Position numbers and translations under genes: made by a program. Below the pieces are notes generated by a model. That model saw only the letters and a list, made by a program, of their open reading frames with translations. It did no database searches and was not told the DNA's origin. Source: CAVQFD01 sp963724695 (GTDB lineage: Bacteria > Acidobacteriota > Vicinamibacteria > Vicinamibacterales > CAVVIG01). From it: 64,000 bases of DNA. Below, one piece after another: positions 16,593 through 24,896 of the stretch (position 1 is the first letter of the stretch; every line of letters begins with the position of its first letter). Location of the stretch: NCBI GenBank assembly GCA_963724695.1, contig CAVRVW010000012.1:62001-126000 (forward strand), read 5' to 3'.

Positions 16593-17438
16593 ATCACGAT
16601 TGTTGGAATCGTCGGCGCCGGCACCATGGGCAGCGGCATTGCCCAGGTGTTTGCGCAGGCGGGATTCACCGTGCGTCTCGCGGATCTCGCGGAACCCATG
16701 CTCGATCGCGCGAAGGCGTCGATTGAGCGAAGCCTGGCGAGGTTCGTGTCGAAGGGATCGGTGAGCGCGGCGCAGCGCGACGCCGCGCTTGCCCGTCTCC
16801 AGTTTTCGACGGGCCTCGAGGTGTTCGCGGACGCCGACCTTGTAGTCGAAGCCATCGTGGAGGATGACGCGGCCAAGCGCGCGCTCTTCACCAGCCTGGA
16901 CGCGCTGACCAAGCCCGGAGCCTTGCTGGCCTCGAATACCTCGTCGATCTCGATCACCCGTCTTGGTGCCGCCACCGGGCGTCCGGATCGCGTGCTCGGC
17001 ATGCACTTCATGAACCCGGTGCCGCTGATGACGCTCGTCGAGCTGATTCGAGGTCAGGCGACATCAGACGACACCATGGCCGAGGCCACGCGGCTGGTGG
17101 CGGCGCTCGGGAAGACAGGGATCGAAGCGTCCGACTATCCGGGATTCATCGCGAACCGGATCCTGATGCCGATGATCAACGAAGCGATCTACGCCGTCAT
17201 GGAGGGCGTTGGTGCGCCGGAGGCGATCGACACCGTGATGAAGCTCGGCATGAACCACCCGATGGGCCCGCTGACGCTCGCCGACTTCATCGGCCTGGAT
17301 GTCTGCCTCGCGATTCTCAACGTGCTGCACGATGGCCTGGGCGATCCGAAGTACCGCCCCTGCCCTCTCCTCCGTCGCATGGTCGACGCCGGCCATCTCG
17401 GTCGAAAGTCGGGCCGCGGCTTCTACGTCTACGCTTAG
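16548..17438 (+). CDS. 3-hydroxybutyryl/3-hydroxyacyl-CoA dehydrogenase
   Basis: A 296-residue NAD(P)-dependent dehydrogenase oxidising L-3-hydroxyacyl-CoA to 3-ketoacyl-CoA, the substrate of the thiolase upstream. The Rossmann motif is GIVGAGTMGSGIAQVF; the catalytic stretch GMHFMNPVPLMTLVELI holds the active-site His, with the partner Glu at LVELI; the C-terminal domain has YPGFIANRILMPMINEA and MNHPMGPLTLADFIGLD. The single-domain length matches Hbd/PaaH rather than multifunctional FadB. GTG at 16548 is the only standard start in frame, but the family normally begins near residue 15, so the first residues come from the repeat tract. Confidence 0.9.
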   Translation: MNSTQHPAPSTENRRITIVGIVGAGTMGSGIAQVFAQAGFTVRLADLAEPMLDRAKASIERSLARFVSKGSVSAAQRDAALARLQFSTGLEVFADADLVVEAIVEDDAAKRALFTSLDALTKPGALLASNTSSISITRLGAATGRPDRVLGMHFMNPVPLMTLVELIRGQATSDDTMAEATRLVAALGKTGIEASDYPGFIANRILMPMINEAIYAVMEGVGAPEAIDTVMKLGMNHPMGPLTLADFIGLDVCLAILNVLHDGLGDPKYRPCPLLRRMVDAGHLGRKSGRGFYVYA

Positions 17439-17448
17439 CCCGGGTCCT

Positions 17449-18063
17449 TTATTCGTAGGCCGGGGCCTTTCGGACCCGGCGCGAGATCCACCACGCCGCC
17501 GTCGCGATGGGCAGCATGATGGCTATCTCCAGCGCCACCGCCTTCAGGTTCGCGATCATCGTCTCAGCACCGAACGGATTTCTGCGCTCGACCCGGTGGA
17601 AGACGTCCCAGCCGGAGATGAACCACCGATCGTTGAACGGCCAGAGCGCTTGTACTCCGCGGGGGCGATTGGTGTCCGCCCCCATCCAGTCGAGCAGCAC
17701 ATGCGAGCCCCACGCGGCCCCGCAGAGCACGGCGAGCCGCCATGCGCCGCCAGACGACGTGGTGACCTTCCCTGTCACGAGCCTGGCGAGAATGATGATG
17801 AAGGCGGTCGAAACGAAGCTGTGGGTTGCCGTCCGGTGCGTCTGAAACAGCAGGTCGAGGTCGGGGGCTGCGGCAAGGCCCGCGAGGAGTGCCGCCAACG
17901 CCCAGTCAGTGTTGATGGTCTCGAGGCCAACACCGGCAGCCGGAGGATCGGCGTGCGATCGGGTGTTCGGAAGAGCGATCGGTCGAGCGATAGGCCAGGC
18001 CGCAAAGGCGAGCGCCGCGCCCGCGAGGGCATGGCCAATTGGAGTAGGCATCGAGAGGCCCAT
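17449..18063 (-). CDS. Metal-dependent membrane hydrolase, YdjM/DUF457 family
   Basis: About 204 residues with several membrane segments. It begins MPTPIGHALAGAALAF and continues with PDLDLLFQTHRTATHSFVS and WGSHVLLDWMGAD; these conserved His and Asp residues (GH, D-x-D, HR-x3-HS, SH-x3-D) are the DUF457/YdjM metal-binding pattern. In E. coli ydjM is LexA-regulated; here the gene diverges from recA. ATG at 18063 is chosen, with 18051 as an alternative; the open frame extends 165 bases further upstream without a recognisable domain. Its enzymatic substrate is unknown. Confidence 0.75.
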   Translation of the reverse strand: MGLSMPTPIGHALAGAALAFAAWPIARPIALPNTRSHADPPAAGVGLETINTDWALAALLAGLAAAPDLDLLFQTHRTATHSFVSTAFIIILARLVTGKVTTSSGGAWRLAVLCGAAWGSHVLLDWMGADTNRPRGVQALWPFNDRWFISGWDVFHRVERRNPFGAETMIANLKAVALEIAIMLPIATAAWWISRRVRKAPAYE

Positions 18064-18162
18064 GATGGCAGATTCTGCAAACGCCCTGGGGAGGGGGCGA
18101 AAGTCATGGCCGCTGGAAGTGGTTAAAAGAAGGCGTCTTATCGGCCTGTATTCACATATTGA

Positions 18163-18194
18163 CGCTTGACTTTCGCTCGGCACGAACTTAGAGT
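18163..18194 (+). promoter_or_regulatory. recA promoter with motif shared with lexA
   Basis: A -35 box TTGACT (18166-18171), 17-base spacer and -10 box TAGAGT (18189-18194) give a good housekeeping promoter, with the start expected near 18201 and a leader of about 60 bases to the recA ATG. The 14 bases CGCTTGACTTTCGC (18163-18176) match the lexA promoter at 54050-54063 in 13 positions. Confidence 0.75.
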
Positions 18195-18261
18195 ACCCGG
18201 AACATTTAACTGACACCCAAGGCCCCAAAAAGCGCCCCGAGATTCTTTAAGGAGATCACGC

Positions 18262-19341
18262 ATGCCGACCGTCGAACGCATCGACCGCGTCCTGGAAAAG
18301 GACAGAACCGACAAGGACGACCGCCAGGATCGCGAACGCGCCAAAGCGGTCGAGCTTGCGGTGGGCCAGATCGAGAAGCAGTTTGGCAAGGGCTCGATCA
18401 TGCGCCTGGGCCAGAAGGGCGCGATCCAGCCGATCGACGCCATCCCCACCGGCGCGATCAGCATCGACTTTGCGCTCGGCGTGGGCGGCGTTCCCCGCGG
18501 CCGCGTGACCGAGATCTTCGGGCCGGAGTCCTCGGGCAAGACCACCCTGGCGCTGCAGGTGATTGCCGAGGCGCAGAAGCTCGGCGGGATGGCGGCCTTC
18601 GTGGACGCCGAGCACGCGCTCGACGCGGCCTATGCGCAGAAGCTGGGCGTCGACCTCGACAACCTGCTCGTTTCGCAGCCGGATCACGGCGAGCAGGCGC
18701 TCGAGATCGTCGAGGTGCTCGTGCGCTCGGGCGGTGTGGACGTGGTCATCGTGGACTCGGTGGCGGCGCTCGTCCCCAAGGCCGAAATCGAGGGCGAGAT
18801 GGGCGAGGCGCAGATGGGGCTTCAGGCGCGGCTCATGTCGCAGGCGCTCCGGAAGCTCACCGGCGTCGTATCGAAGTCCAAGACCTGCCTCATCTTCATC
18901 AACCAGCTGCGCGAGAAGATCGGCGTCATGTTCGGCAACCCGGAGACCACGACCGGTGGTCGCGCGCTCAAGTTCTACTCGTCGGTCCGGATCGACATCC
19001 GCCGCATCGCGAGCATCAAGGACGGCGACGTGGTGATCGGCGGCCGCACGCGCGTCAAGGTCGTCAAGAACAAGGTGGCGCCGCCGTTCCGCGAGGCCGA
19101 GTTCGACGTCATGTACGGCGAGGGCATCTCGAAGACCGGCGACCTGCTCGACCTTGCGGTCGACAAACGGATCATCGAGAAGAGCGGCGCGTGGTTCGCG
19201 TATGGCGGGGAGCGCCTCGGACAGGGGCGCGAAAACGCCAAGCAGTTCCTGAAAGAAAACCCCGAAGTCTACAAGACGATCGAAGACCGCGTCCGCCGCG
19301 AGCTCGGGCTCACACGAGAGGCCGTCGTCGAAGTCGGCTAG
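18262..19341 (+). CDS. recA: Recombinase RecA
   Basis: A complete 359-residue RecA. Walker A GPESSGKTT begins at residue 87, about 20 residues later than in E. coli because of a charged N-terminal extension (RVLEKDRTDKDDRQDRERAK). Other signatures are VDAEHALDAAYA, the Walker B region VVIVDSVAALVPKAEIEGEMG, loop L2 FINQLREKIGVMFGNPETTTGG and the C-terminal acidic region. It drives homologous strand exchange and LexA self-cleavage in the SOS response. AAGGAG lies 7 bases before the ATG. The upstream promoter shares a motif with lexA, as expected for an SOS gene. Confidence 0.98.
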   Translation: MPTVERIDRVLEKDRTDKDDRQDRERAKAVELAVGQIEKQFGKGSIMRLGQKGAIQPIDAIPTGAISIDFALGVGGVPRGRVTEIFGPESSGKTTLALQVIAEAQKLGGMAAFVDAEHALDAAYAQKLGVDLDNLLVSQPDHGEQALEIVEVLVRSGGVDVVIVDSVAALVPKAEIEGEMGEAQMGLQARLMSQALRKLTGVVSKSKTCLIFINQLREKIGVMFGNPETTTGGRALKFYSSVRIDIRRIASIKDGDVVIGGRTRVKVVKNKVAPPFREAEFDVMYGEGISKTGDLLDLAVDKRIIEKSGAWFAYGGERLGQGRENAKQFLKENPEVYKTIEDRVRRELGLTREAVVEVG

Positions 19342-19349
19342 GCTGGAGC

Positions 19350-19380
19350 GCTTTTCACATTCGTGCCGCACGTGAAAAGC
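19350..19380 (+). terminator. Inverted repeat just after recA, possible terminator
   Basis: A perfect 9-base inverted repeat, GCTTTTCAC (19350-19358) and GTGAAAAGC (19372-19380), with a 13-base loop, begins 8 bases after the recA stop. There is no U-tract after it, so it may be an attenuating hairpin or a 3'-end stabiliser rather than a classic intrinsic terminator. Confidence 0.45.
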
Positions 19381-19508
19381 CTCGGTCGTCCTTGGTGCGA
19401 GATCGCGCGTCTGACCAACGTGACAACCACGCACCAGGCGCCAAGGACGCCCAAGGGACCAAGGCCAGCCCACGAACGAAGGCCGAAGCTCCAAGGACGA
19501 GGCGTGCT

Positions 19509-19551
19509 CGAAGGCCCGGGTATCCCGCGAGGAGCCCGGGCCTTCGTTTTT
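19509..19551 (+). terminator. Strong intrinsic terminator downstream of recA
   Basis: A perfect 12-base stem, CGAAGGCCCGGG (19509-19520) pairing with CCCGGGCCTTCG (19535-19546), with a 14-base loop, followed by TTTTT (19547-19551). This is the clearest Rho-independent terminator in the window. It sits 168 bases after recA and 38 bases before tRNA-Phe. The stretch between the two hairpins holds imperfect CCAAGGAC direct repeats and no gene I can support. Confidence 0.85.
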
Positions 19552-19589
19552 CCACAGCCGTGCTGGTATGATTATCGTCTGCCTTGCGT

Positions 19590-19665
19590 GGCGAGGTAGC
19601 TCAGTTGGTAGAGCATACGACTGAAAATCGTAGTGTCGACAGTTCGATTCTGTCCCTCGCCACCA
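19590..19665 (+). tRNA. tRNA-Phe (anticodon GAA)
   Basis: A 76-base cloverleaf. The acceptor stem GGCGAGG pairs perfectly with CCTCGCC, the D arm is GCTC/GAGC with loop AGTTGGTA, the anticodon stem TACGA/TCGTA encloses loop CTGAAAA (anticodon GAA at 19623-19625), and the T arm GACAG/CTGTC encloses TTCGATT. The 3' CCA is encoded. It is not followed by an integrase or any sign of an integrated element. Confidence 0.96.
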
Positions 19666-19783
19666 CTTCCAAAACACCTTGAGAACAGAAGGCCGACGCC
19701 CGCAAGGCGTGCGGTCTTGGGCAACAATCCCCGAAAGTGACGCGCCGCGAAGTTCGGACCGGTATGGCTTCTTTGCCATCGAG

Positions 19784-20368
19784 TCAGGGCCGATCGACCG
19801 CACCAGGCCGGAGCAGCGCTGCCTGTGCATCGTGATGGCCCTTCGAGGCGGAGTCCGCTAGCAAATCCACACCGTCCACCGTCATTGTGGCTGACGCCCA
19901 CCTTAGGCCGTCGGAGTCTTCGAAGTCGTTCAGGCTGAATCGGCAGCAAGCCGTCGGGTTCCAGCGACGGTCTGACGTCGCCGTATACCGGCCGGTGCGG
20001 TGCACCGGCGACGCCATTGACCGTCACAAATCCGTAGACGGTCACTCGACCTGCGACCAGGGAACAGCATCGTGGTTTCGAATGACCAGCGAGTTCACTG
20101 CTGGCGTTCCCTGTCGTTGATGCATCACGCGGCACAACTGCGCTGTTGGCATGGATCGCACAGCCAGATTCAGGAGTGCCTTGTCCACCAGCCCACTATG
20201 GCCATTCCGAGCTACGGCGACGACTGCCACCGCGACCTTCGCCAGTCCGCGGCCACGTTTCGACCGGGCCGGCGCTGCGGCCATCGTCGGCAGGTCTCGC
20301 CCGCAATGCTTGCAGACGATTGCAGCGTCCTGCAGGTCGGACTCCGCGCAAAAGGGGCACGTCTTCAT
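19784..20368 (-). pseudogene. Zinc-ribbon protein gene, frame-disrupted
   Basis: The N-terminus MKTCPFCAESDLQDAAIVCKH (with a further CGRDL) is a standard C-x2-C...C-x2-C zinc ribbon, followed by a short basic linker and a hydrophobic stretch. The first frame ends at 20042 in SLVIRNHDAVPWSQVE. Neighbouring frames continue with VTVYGFVTVNG and then RFSLNDFEDSDGLRWASATMTV to 19784, which looks like the rest of one small beta-domain (residues N-x-W-x-V-x-V and F-x-x-S-D-G-x-R). I therefore read one gene of about 190 residues broken by two or more indels, in line with other such breaks in this window, but true decay is possible. Function unknown. Confidence 0.45.
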
Positions 20369-20438
20369 TCGGCCAGAGCGTACCCCAGTCAGCGGCCGAT
20401 CCAGCGAGCGGTGTCAATTTGGTGTAGCCGCTCTCAGG

Positions 20439-20524
20439 CCACGAAGAAGCCCGCCACGAAGATTCGAAGAAGAAATCGGTCTCTTTCGTGTTTTCGTGTC
20501 TTCGTGGCCCTGCCTTCTTCGTGG
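20439..20524. repeat. Nested inverted repeat built from CACGAAGA units
   Basis: Outer arms CCACGAAGAAG (20439-20449) and CTTCTTCGTGG (20514-20524) are perfectly complementary, as are the inner arms GCCACGAAGA (20453-20462) and TCTTCGTGGC (20499-20508). The centre carries TTTCGTGTTTTCGTG. It lies between the broken zinc-ribbon gene and the serine hydrolase, about 55 bases before the latter's start, and could fold as a long hairpin. Confidence 0.7.
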
Positions 20525-20580
20525 TCTTGACTCGATTTCAGGTACTACAGGAATGTGAAAAGCGGTCTAGGATTCGGGTC

Positions 20581-21822
20581 ATGCATGGAACGAGGACTAC
20601 GCTGGGCGCCGTGACGGCGCTGTTCGCTGTCGCACTGACACTGACGGCGTTTGCCTGGCCACAGACGCCTCCTCCACGTCCGGAAGCCGCTGGCCTCTCC
20701 CCCGCCCGTCTCCGTGAAGCCACTGACCTGCTCAATCGCTACGTCGCGGAGCAGCGGATCGCCGGCGCCGTGGCGGCCGTGGCCAGGCGCGGACAGATCG
20801 GCTACTTCGAGGCCGTCGGGGTTCAGGACCTGAAGACTCGCGTGCCGATGACCGCGCGATCGCTCTTTCGCATCTACTCGATGACCCGCCCCATTACGTC
20901 GGTCGCAGTAATGATGCTGCACGAAGAGGGTCGCTTCACCCTCGACGACCCCGTCGCCAAGTTCATCCCAGAGTTCAAGAACGTTGTCGTCGCCGGGGCC
21001 GAGGGCGCGCCTCCGCGGCCGGCCGCGCAGACCATGACCGTGCGGGACCTCCTGCTGCACACATCCGGCCTCAGCCCTCGCACATCCGAGGCCTACCGCC
21101 GTGAGCAGGTGCGATCGCGAACGATCACCATGACGCAGTTCATCGCCAACCTGGTGCGCGTGCCGCTGATGGAGGAACCGGGGAGTCGATATCGGTACAG
21201 CGAGGGGACGAGCGTCCTGGGACGCCTGGTTGAGATCTGGTCAGGCAAACCCTTCGAGGTGTTTCTCGAGGAGCGCATCTTCCGGCCCTTGAAGATGGTC
21301 GACACGATGTTCTGGGCCGCCACCCCCGACCAGCGGGCGCGCCTCACCACGGTGTATGGCCCCGCCCCGGATGGGGGCATCATGCCGGTGGAGACCGAGA
21401 CGCTGCCATTCACCGAACGCCCCACGCTCATCGAGGGCGCCGTCGGGCTGTTGTCAACGGTGCCCGACTACATGCGCTTCAGCCAGATGCTGCTCAACAG
21501 AGGCGAGCTGGAGGGCGTGCGCCTGCTGAGCGCGAAGACCGTGGAGTCGATGACCGTGAATGGCCTTTCTGAGGCCGTGCAGAAGGCGCGCGGGGGAACG
21601 ATGGGCTGGGGTCTGGGGAACGTTCAGGTCCTGCTGACGACGACCGCCGGCGATCCGGCCAACAAGGGCGAGTACGGGTGGGACGGCACGGCCGGCACCA
21701 TCTTCTGGATCGATCCGGCCAAGGAAACCGTCATCGTGTTGATGACCCCGAGCCAGCCGTCGAACCCCGACCAGATCCGGCAGCGGTTCAAGGCCATCAT
21801 CCAGCAGGCAGTCGTCGACTGA
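20581..21822 (+). CDS. Exported serine hydrolase, beta-lactamase class C/EstB family, with SxxR motif
   Basis: A 413-residue protein with a signal peptide (GAVTALFAVALTLTAFAWP) and a class C beta-lactamase/penicillin-binding-type fold. The nucleophile motif reads RIYSMTRPITSVAV: Ser100-x-x-Arg103 instead of SxxK. Other family segments are LLLHTSGLS, YRYSEGTSVLGRLVEIWSGKPFEVFLEERIF, PFTERPTLIEGAVGLLSTVPDY and GYGWDGTAGT-like EYGWDGTAGTIFWID near the C-terminus. Members are esterases or D-amino-acid peptidases rather than true beta-lactamases. ATG at 20581 gives a proper signal peptide; a longer frame starting at 20488 would read from the inverted repeat. Confidence 0.85.
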   Translation: MHGTRTTLGAVTALFAVALTLTAFAWPQTPPPRPEAAGLSPARLREATDLLNRYVAEQRIAGAVAAVARRGQIGYFEAVGVQDLKTRVPMTARSLFRIYSMTRPITSVAVMMLHEEGRFTLDDPVAKFIPEFKNVVVAGAEGAPPRPAAQTMTVRDLLLHTSGLSPRTSEAYRREQVRSRTITMTQFIANLVRVPLMEEPGSRYRYSEGTSVLGRLVEIWSGKPFEVFLEERIFRPLKMVDTMFWAATPDQRARLTTVYGPAPDGGIMPVETETLPFTERPTLIEGAVGLLSTVPDYMRFSQMLLNRGELEGVRLLSAKTVESMTVNGLSEAVQKARGGTMGWGLGNVQVLLTTTAGDPANKGEYGWDGTAGTIFWIDPAKETVIVLMTPSQPSNPDQIRQRFKAIIQQAVVD

Positions 21823-21869
21823 GGCGCCCGATCAACCTTCGGGCTGACTGGTACTCTACGCTGCGCTGA

Positions 21870-21915
21870 GAGCAGAGCCCGGAGCCCGGCGGCCGGAGCC
21901 CGAAGCCCTGCTGCC
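21870..21915. repeat. GAGCCCG repeat tract after the serine hydrolase
   Basis: Imperfect 7-base units (GAGCCCG, GAGCCCG, GAGCCCG, GAAGCCC) between the serine hydrolase stop and the convergent TadG gene. Same family as the other intergenic tracts. Confidence 0.6.
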
Positions 21916-21947
21916 CCACACCGCTTTCTGTCTTGGGCCAGTCATCG

Positions 21948-23388
21948 CTACTTGCTCAGGCGGATGATTTCGTTCTGGAGCGCCTGGAACGCCGGGCCCA
22001 CGTCCGCGGCCGTGGCGGCGAAGTAGTACTTGCCCTCGAGCTGCGCCGCGGTTGTAGTCCGGAGAGTCCTTGTCGTTGGCCACGCGCATCAGGATGCTCT
22101 CGGAGGTCTCCGGGATCGTCCCCAGGTTGTACCGCACGAGCGCGCCCATCCCGATCGTGTAGATCCGGATGCGGTAGTCGCCCATGTCGCTGCGCGCCGC
22201 GTTGCCGATGATCTCCACGAGGTTCCTGGAGGCGTTGTTGATGTTCCAGACCTGCGCCGGATACAGCCCTGCGCCGGTTGGGTCGGTCCACGCAGCCCGC
22301 GCCGGACGTTCTGCGCGACGCCGTTCACCGTCAAGCGCTGAGGTCTGCAGGTCGAAGGCGGTCGGCATCCCGGCGCTGCGCGAGCCCTGGTGGAAACTCC
22401 GCTGCGGAAGCCACGTCATCTGCGCAGCACCTGCGTGCTGCTCCAGATGGGCGGGGTGATGTTGTAGTTCGGGTTGAGAGTTCCCGTCGTCATGCTGTAG
22501 AACCCCTGCATATTCGGGTTGTTCCACGTCATGTTGTCCGGGTCGGGAAAGTTCTTCGGGAAGTCGGACGTGCGCAGGCCGCGCGACACTCCCGTGTTCT
22601 GATAGTTGGCCGGCACGCTGTTCGACGCGCCGTCGGTGAAGAGCACGATGACGCGGAGCCCCGACTGCTGCCCGCTCGGCACCGATCGGACCTCGTCCCA
22701 TCCCTTGTAGAGCCCCTCGACCATCGCCGTGCTGCCACCGGGCAGGTTTTGCGGAATGTCGGCCATCACCTGTGCCTTGGCAAAGCCACGGCTGGCGGGC
22801 ATCTGATCGATCACTCGCCCGTGGTTGCTGTAGGTGATCAGCGCGACGCGGTCGTGCGCCGCAGAGAACGCGTTGACGAACGTGCGCGATGCGTCGCGTA
22901 CCGCGCCCCAGGCGGACCCGATCGATCCGGACACGTCGAGCACCAGCGACAGGTCCACCATGCGCCGCGTCGCCTCACCGGTGCTCGTGACGGTGACCTC
23001 GTCGTAGGTCCCGAGACGCATGAAGGTCGTCGGCAGGATGGCCGTGGCGGTGACGGTCACGATGTTGCGGCCGTTGACCGCGTCGGTCTGCAGGGTGAAG
23101 AATCCTGGCGACGAAGGGTCGGTCACCGACGTGGTGCCCATGAAGCCGAGCGGAAAGTTCTGCTGGAAGATCTTCCCCGCCTCGGCGCGCGGGATCGCCG
23201 CTGTTCAGCATGCGCGCCGCGCCGAGCGCCGCGCCGTCGACGGCCTTGCTGAGCTGCGCCTTGACGACATACGCGCGGCCGGAGTCGGTCGCCAGACCGG
23301 CAAACAGCAGCATCGTGGTCAGGCCGACCGCCATGTAGACCAGCGTGAATCCCTTTTCGCTCCGAACCCTGGATGTCTGTGTCGTCAT
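21948..23388 (-). CDS. TadG-like pilus-associated protein with VWA domain, frame-disrupted
   Basis: About 475 residues after frame repair. The N-terminus MTTQTSRVRSEKGFTLVYMAV has a prepilin-like GFTLV segment and a hydrophobic helix, followed by the Flp/TadG pattern DSGRAYVVKAQLSKAVDGAAL. A von Willebrand A domain follows (SLVLDVSGSIGSAWGAV, a perfect DxSxS MIDAS motif, then ALITYSNHGRVID and VIVLFTDGASN). The C-terminal part, read in shifted frames, gives RIRIYTIGMGALVRYNLGTI and ends IIRLSK at 21948. Breaks lie near 23195, 22430, 22330 and 22050. It is the third gene of a TadE-TadE-TadG set and probably acts in an Flp-type pilus or surface structure; no tadABC genes are nearby. Confidence 0.75.
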
Positions 23389-23420
23389 GTCCGTGATCCT
23401 TGGAGATCTTCGCCGGTGTC

Positions 23421-24023
23421 CTAGAAGTAGGCGACCGAGTAGAGCGTCGTTGGCACGTCCACGCCGAACTGATCGAACGGCGTGATGAGCTCGTGCCGTG
23501 TGTACACCTCGACGACGTAGAGGAATCCACCGGGCACCGTGATCAGGCTGTTGGGCAGGCTGGTCACCCGCAGCCCGGTGTTGTTGTCGGAGTTGCTCGC
23601 CTCGTAGTACGGCGGGCCGCCGTAGCCGCCGCCGCCGGACGTCAGCACGTGGCTGGCGGCGCCCAGATTCCCGAACTCGTGGCGCGCATACAGAATCATC
23701 TGGCCGTAGTTGCTCGTCCCGATCGTGGCGCCCTGCTTCAGCACCGAGAAGATCACCTTCGAGCCGTCCGCGAAGTCGATCGGGCGCCCGCTCATGCTGC
23801 GGAGCGCTGTTTCCGCCTCCTGCAGCGTCGCATCGCGTGAGATGAGGTTCGCGCCTTCGCGCGCCAGCTTGGTCACGACGTGCTGGTCGAGCAGGGCGTA
23901 GCCCACCTCCACGACGCCGAGCACGATGACCAGGAGGAACGGCAGCACCATCGCGAACTCGACCATGCTCTGGCCGCGTTCGTGGCCGAGGCGCCGCAGA
24001 CGGGGTGTGACCCTGGCGTTCAT
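23421..24023 (-). CDS. TadE-family pseudopilin-like protein
   Basis: A complete 200-residue protein. The N-terminus RRLGHERGQSMVEFAMVLPF with a following LLVIVLGVVEVGYALLDQHV helix is the TadE signature: Gly before a hydrophobic helix with Glu five residues in (GQSMVEFA). The rest is a periplasmic domain with a Gly-rich loop (LTSGGGGYGGPPYYEASN). TadE-like proteins are minor pseudopilins of the Flp/Tad secretion system. The start ATG at 24023 overlaps the stop of the preceding TadE gene (ATGA), and 32 bases separate it from TadG. Confidence 0.85.
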   Translation of the reverse strand: MNARVTPRLRRLGHERGQSMVEFAMVLPFLLVIVLGVVEVGYALLDQHVVTKLAREGANLISRDATLQEAETALRSMSGRPIDFADGSKVIFSVLKQGATIGTSNYGQMILYARHEFGNLGAASHVLTSGGGGYGGPPYYEASNSDNNTGLRVTSLPNSLITVPGGFLYVVEVYTRHELITPFDQFGVDVPTTLYSVAYF

Positions 24024-24508
24024 TGTTGGAACGCTCCTTCGTTCTTCATGGCGGACTCCACCGTGAAGTTGATCTGTCTGGTGTCGAAGAGCGGCCCCAT
24101 GAGCAGTTGCAGCACCATGAGGTCGTAGGTGTAGGTGACCGTCACCTTCTCGATGTCGTTCGGCTGCCCGGAGCCGCCCGTCCAGCCGCCGCCGCCACCG
24201 CCGGACATGTGGCTGAAGCTGAAGGCGCCGTCGGGCACGTTGAGGGTCGGCGTGGCGGTCCTGAAGGCTGCCTTGATCGACTCCTCGCGCGACATGCCGC
24301 CCGAGACGTTGCCCGTGATCGCGTAGCGCGTGGCCTGGCTCACGCCGCTTTCGAGCGTCAGCCACGTGTACAGAATCATGCTGAAGTCGAGGATCGCGAA
24401 CGTCATGATGAGGAGCATCGGCGTGATGAGCGCCGCCTCGATCATGCTGTTGCCCCGTTCGCCACGGAGACGCGCGATCCGGTTTCGCAAGCGAGAGTGA
24501 GGTGTCAT
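24020..24508 (-). CDS. TadE-family pseudopilin-like protein
   Basis: A 162-residue protein with the TadE pattern RGERGNSMIEAALITPMLLI followed by a membrane helix, then a periplasmic domain containing a glycine run (HMSGGGGGGWTGGSGQPND). ATG at 24508 (MTPHSRLRNRIARL) follows a GGGGCGAG; GTG at 24529 is an alternative. It is the first gene of the TadE-TadE-TadG operon and is coupled to the next gene by a 4-base overlap. The two TadE-like paralogues probably form a heteromeric pseudopilin, as TadE and TadF do; that is inference. Confidence 0.85.
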   Translation of the reverse strand: MTPHSRLRNRIARLRGERGNSMIEAALITPMLLIMTFAILDFSMILYTWLTLESGVSQATRYAITGNVSGGMSREESIKAAFRTATPTLNVPDGAFSFSHMSGGGGGGWTGGSGQPNDIEKVTVTYTYDLMVLQLLMGPLFDTRQINFTVESAMKNEGAFQQ

Positions 24509-24896
24509 ACTCGCCCCTGCACTGTTCACGCCTTGTGCCAGTGGAGGCGGCTTACAGTCTCGGCACGTCCATCACGGTTTTCGTCCACGCGGCCCTCCGC
24601 CGTGACCCGGAATGTGACGCCAGCCTCGATCGCTCCTTCAGGTCCCAAGTCGCGGTGCGCTATCGAGTTCTCCGGCATGTGTCCCGGCGTCCGGCGGCCG
24701 GAACCCGGCGTTCGCGCCTCACGCGTGGCACACGCCGCGCGGAGTGCAGAACCCGGCAGGGCCGCAAGGTCATCGGTTCCCGTTCGAGAAGAAACTGCAA
24801 TCGGCCTTACCAGACCTGTCGCACGCCGCTGCGCACGGGCGCACAGGCGGCCGCCGAGCGCCAGGCCGATTCAGAGGTAGAATCCCGGCGAACTTA
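24509..24896. other. Intergenic region without a supported gene
   Basis: About 390 bases between the TadE operon (reading left) and the lactate permease (reading right). Open frames exist on both strands but none has a recognisable domain or start signal. It must hold the promoters of both operons, but I found no convincing -35/-10 pair. The right end passes into a 15-base tandem repeat. Confidence 0.5.

Noticed and set aside
19590..20580. Genomic island at the tRNA-Phe gene
   Set aside because: No integrase, no repeat of the tRNA 3' end was seen downstream and no obvious composition change, so there is no evidence for an integrated element.
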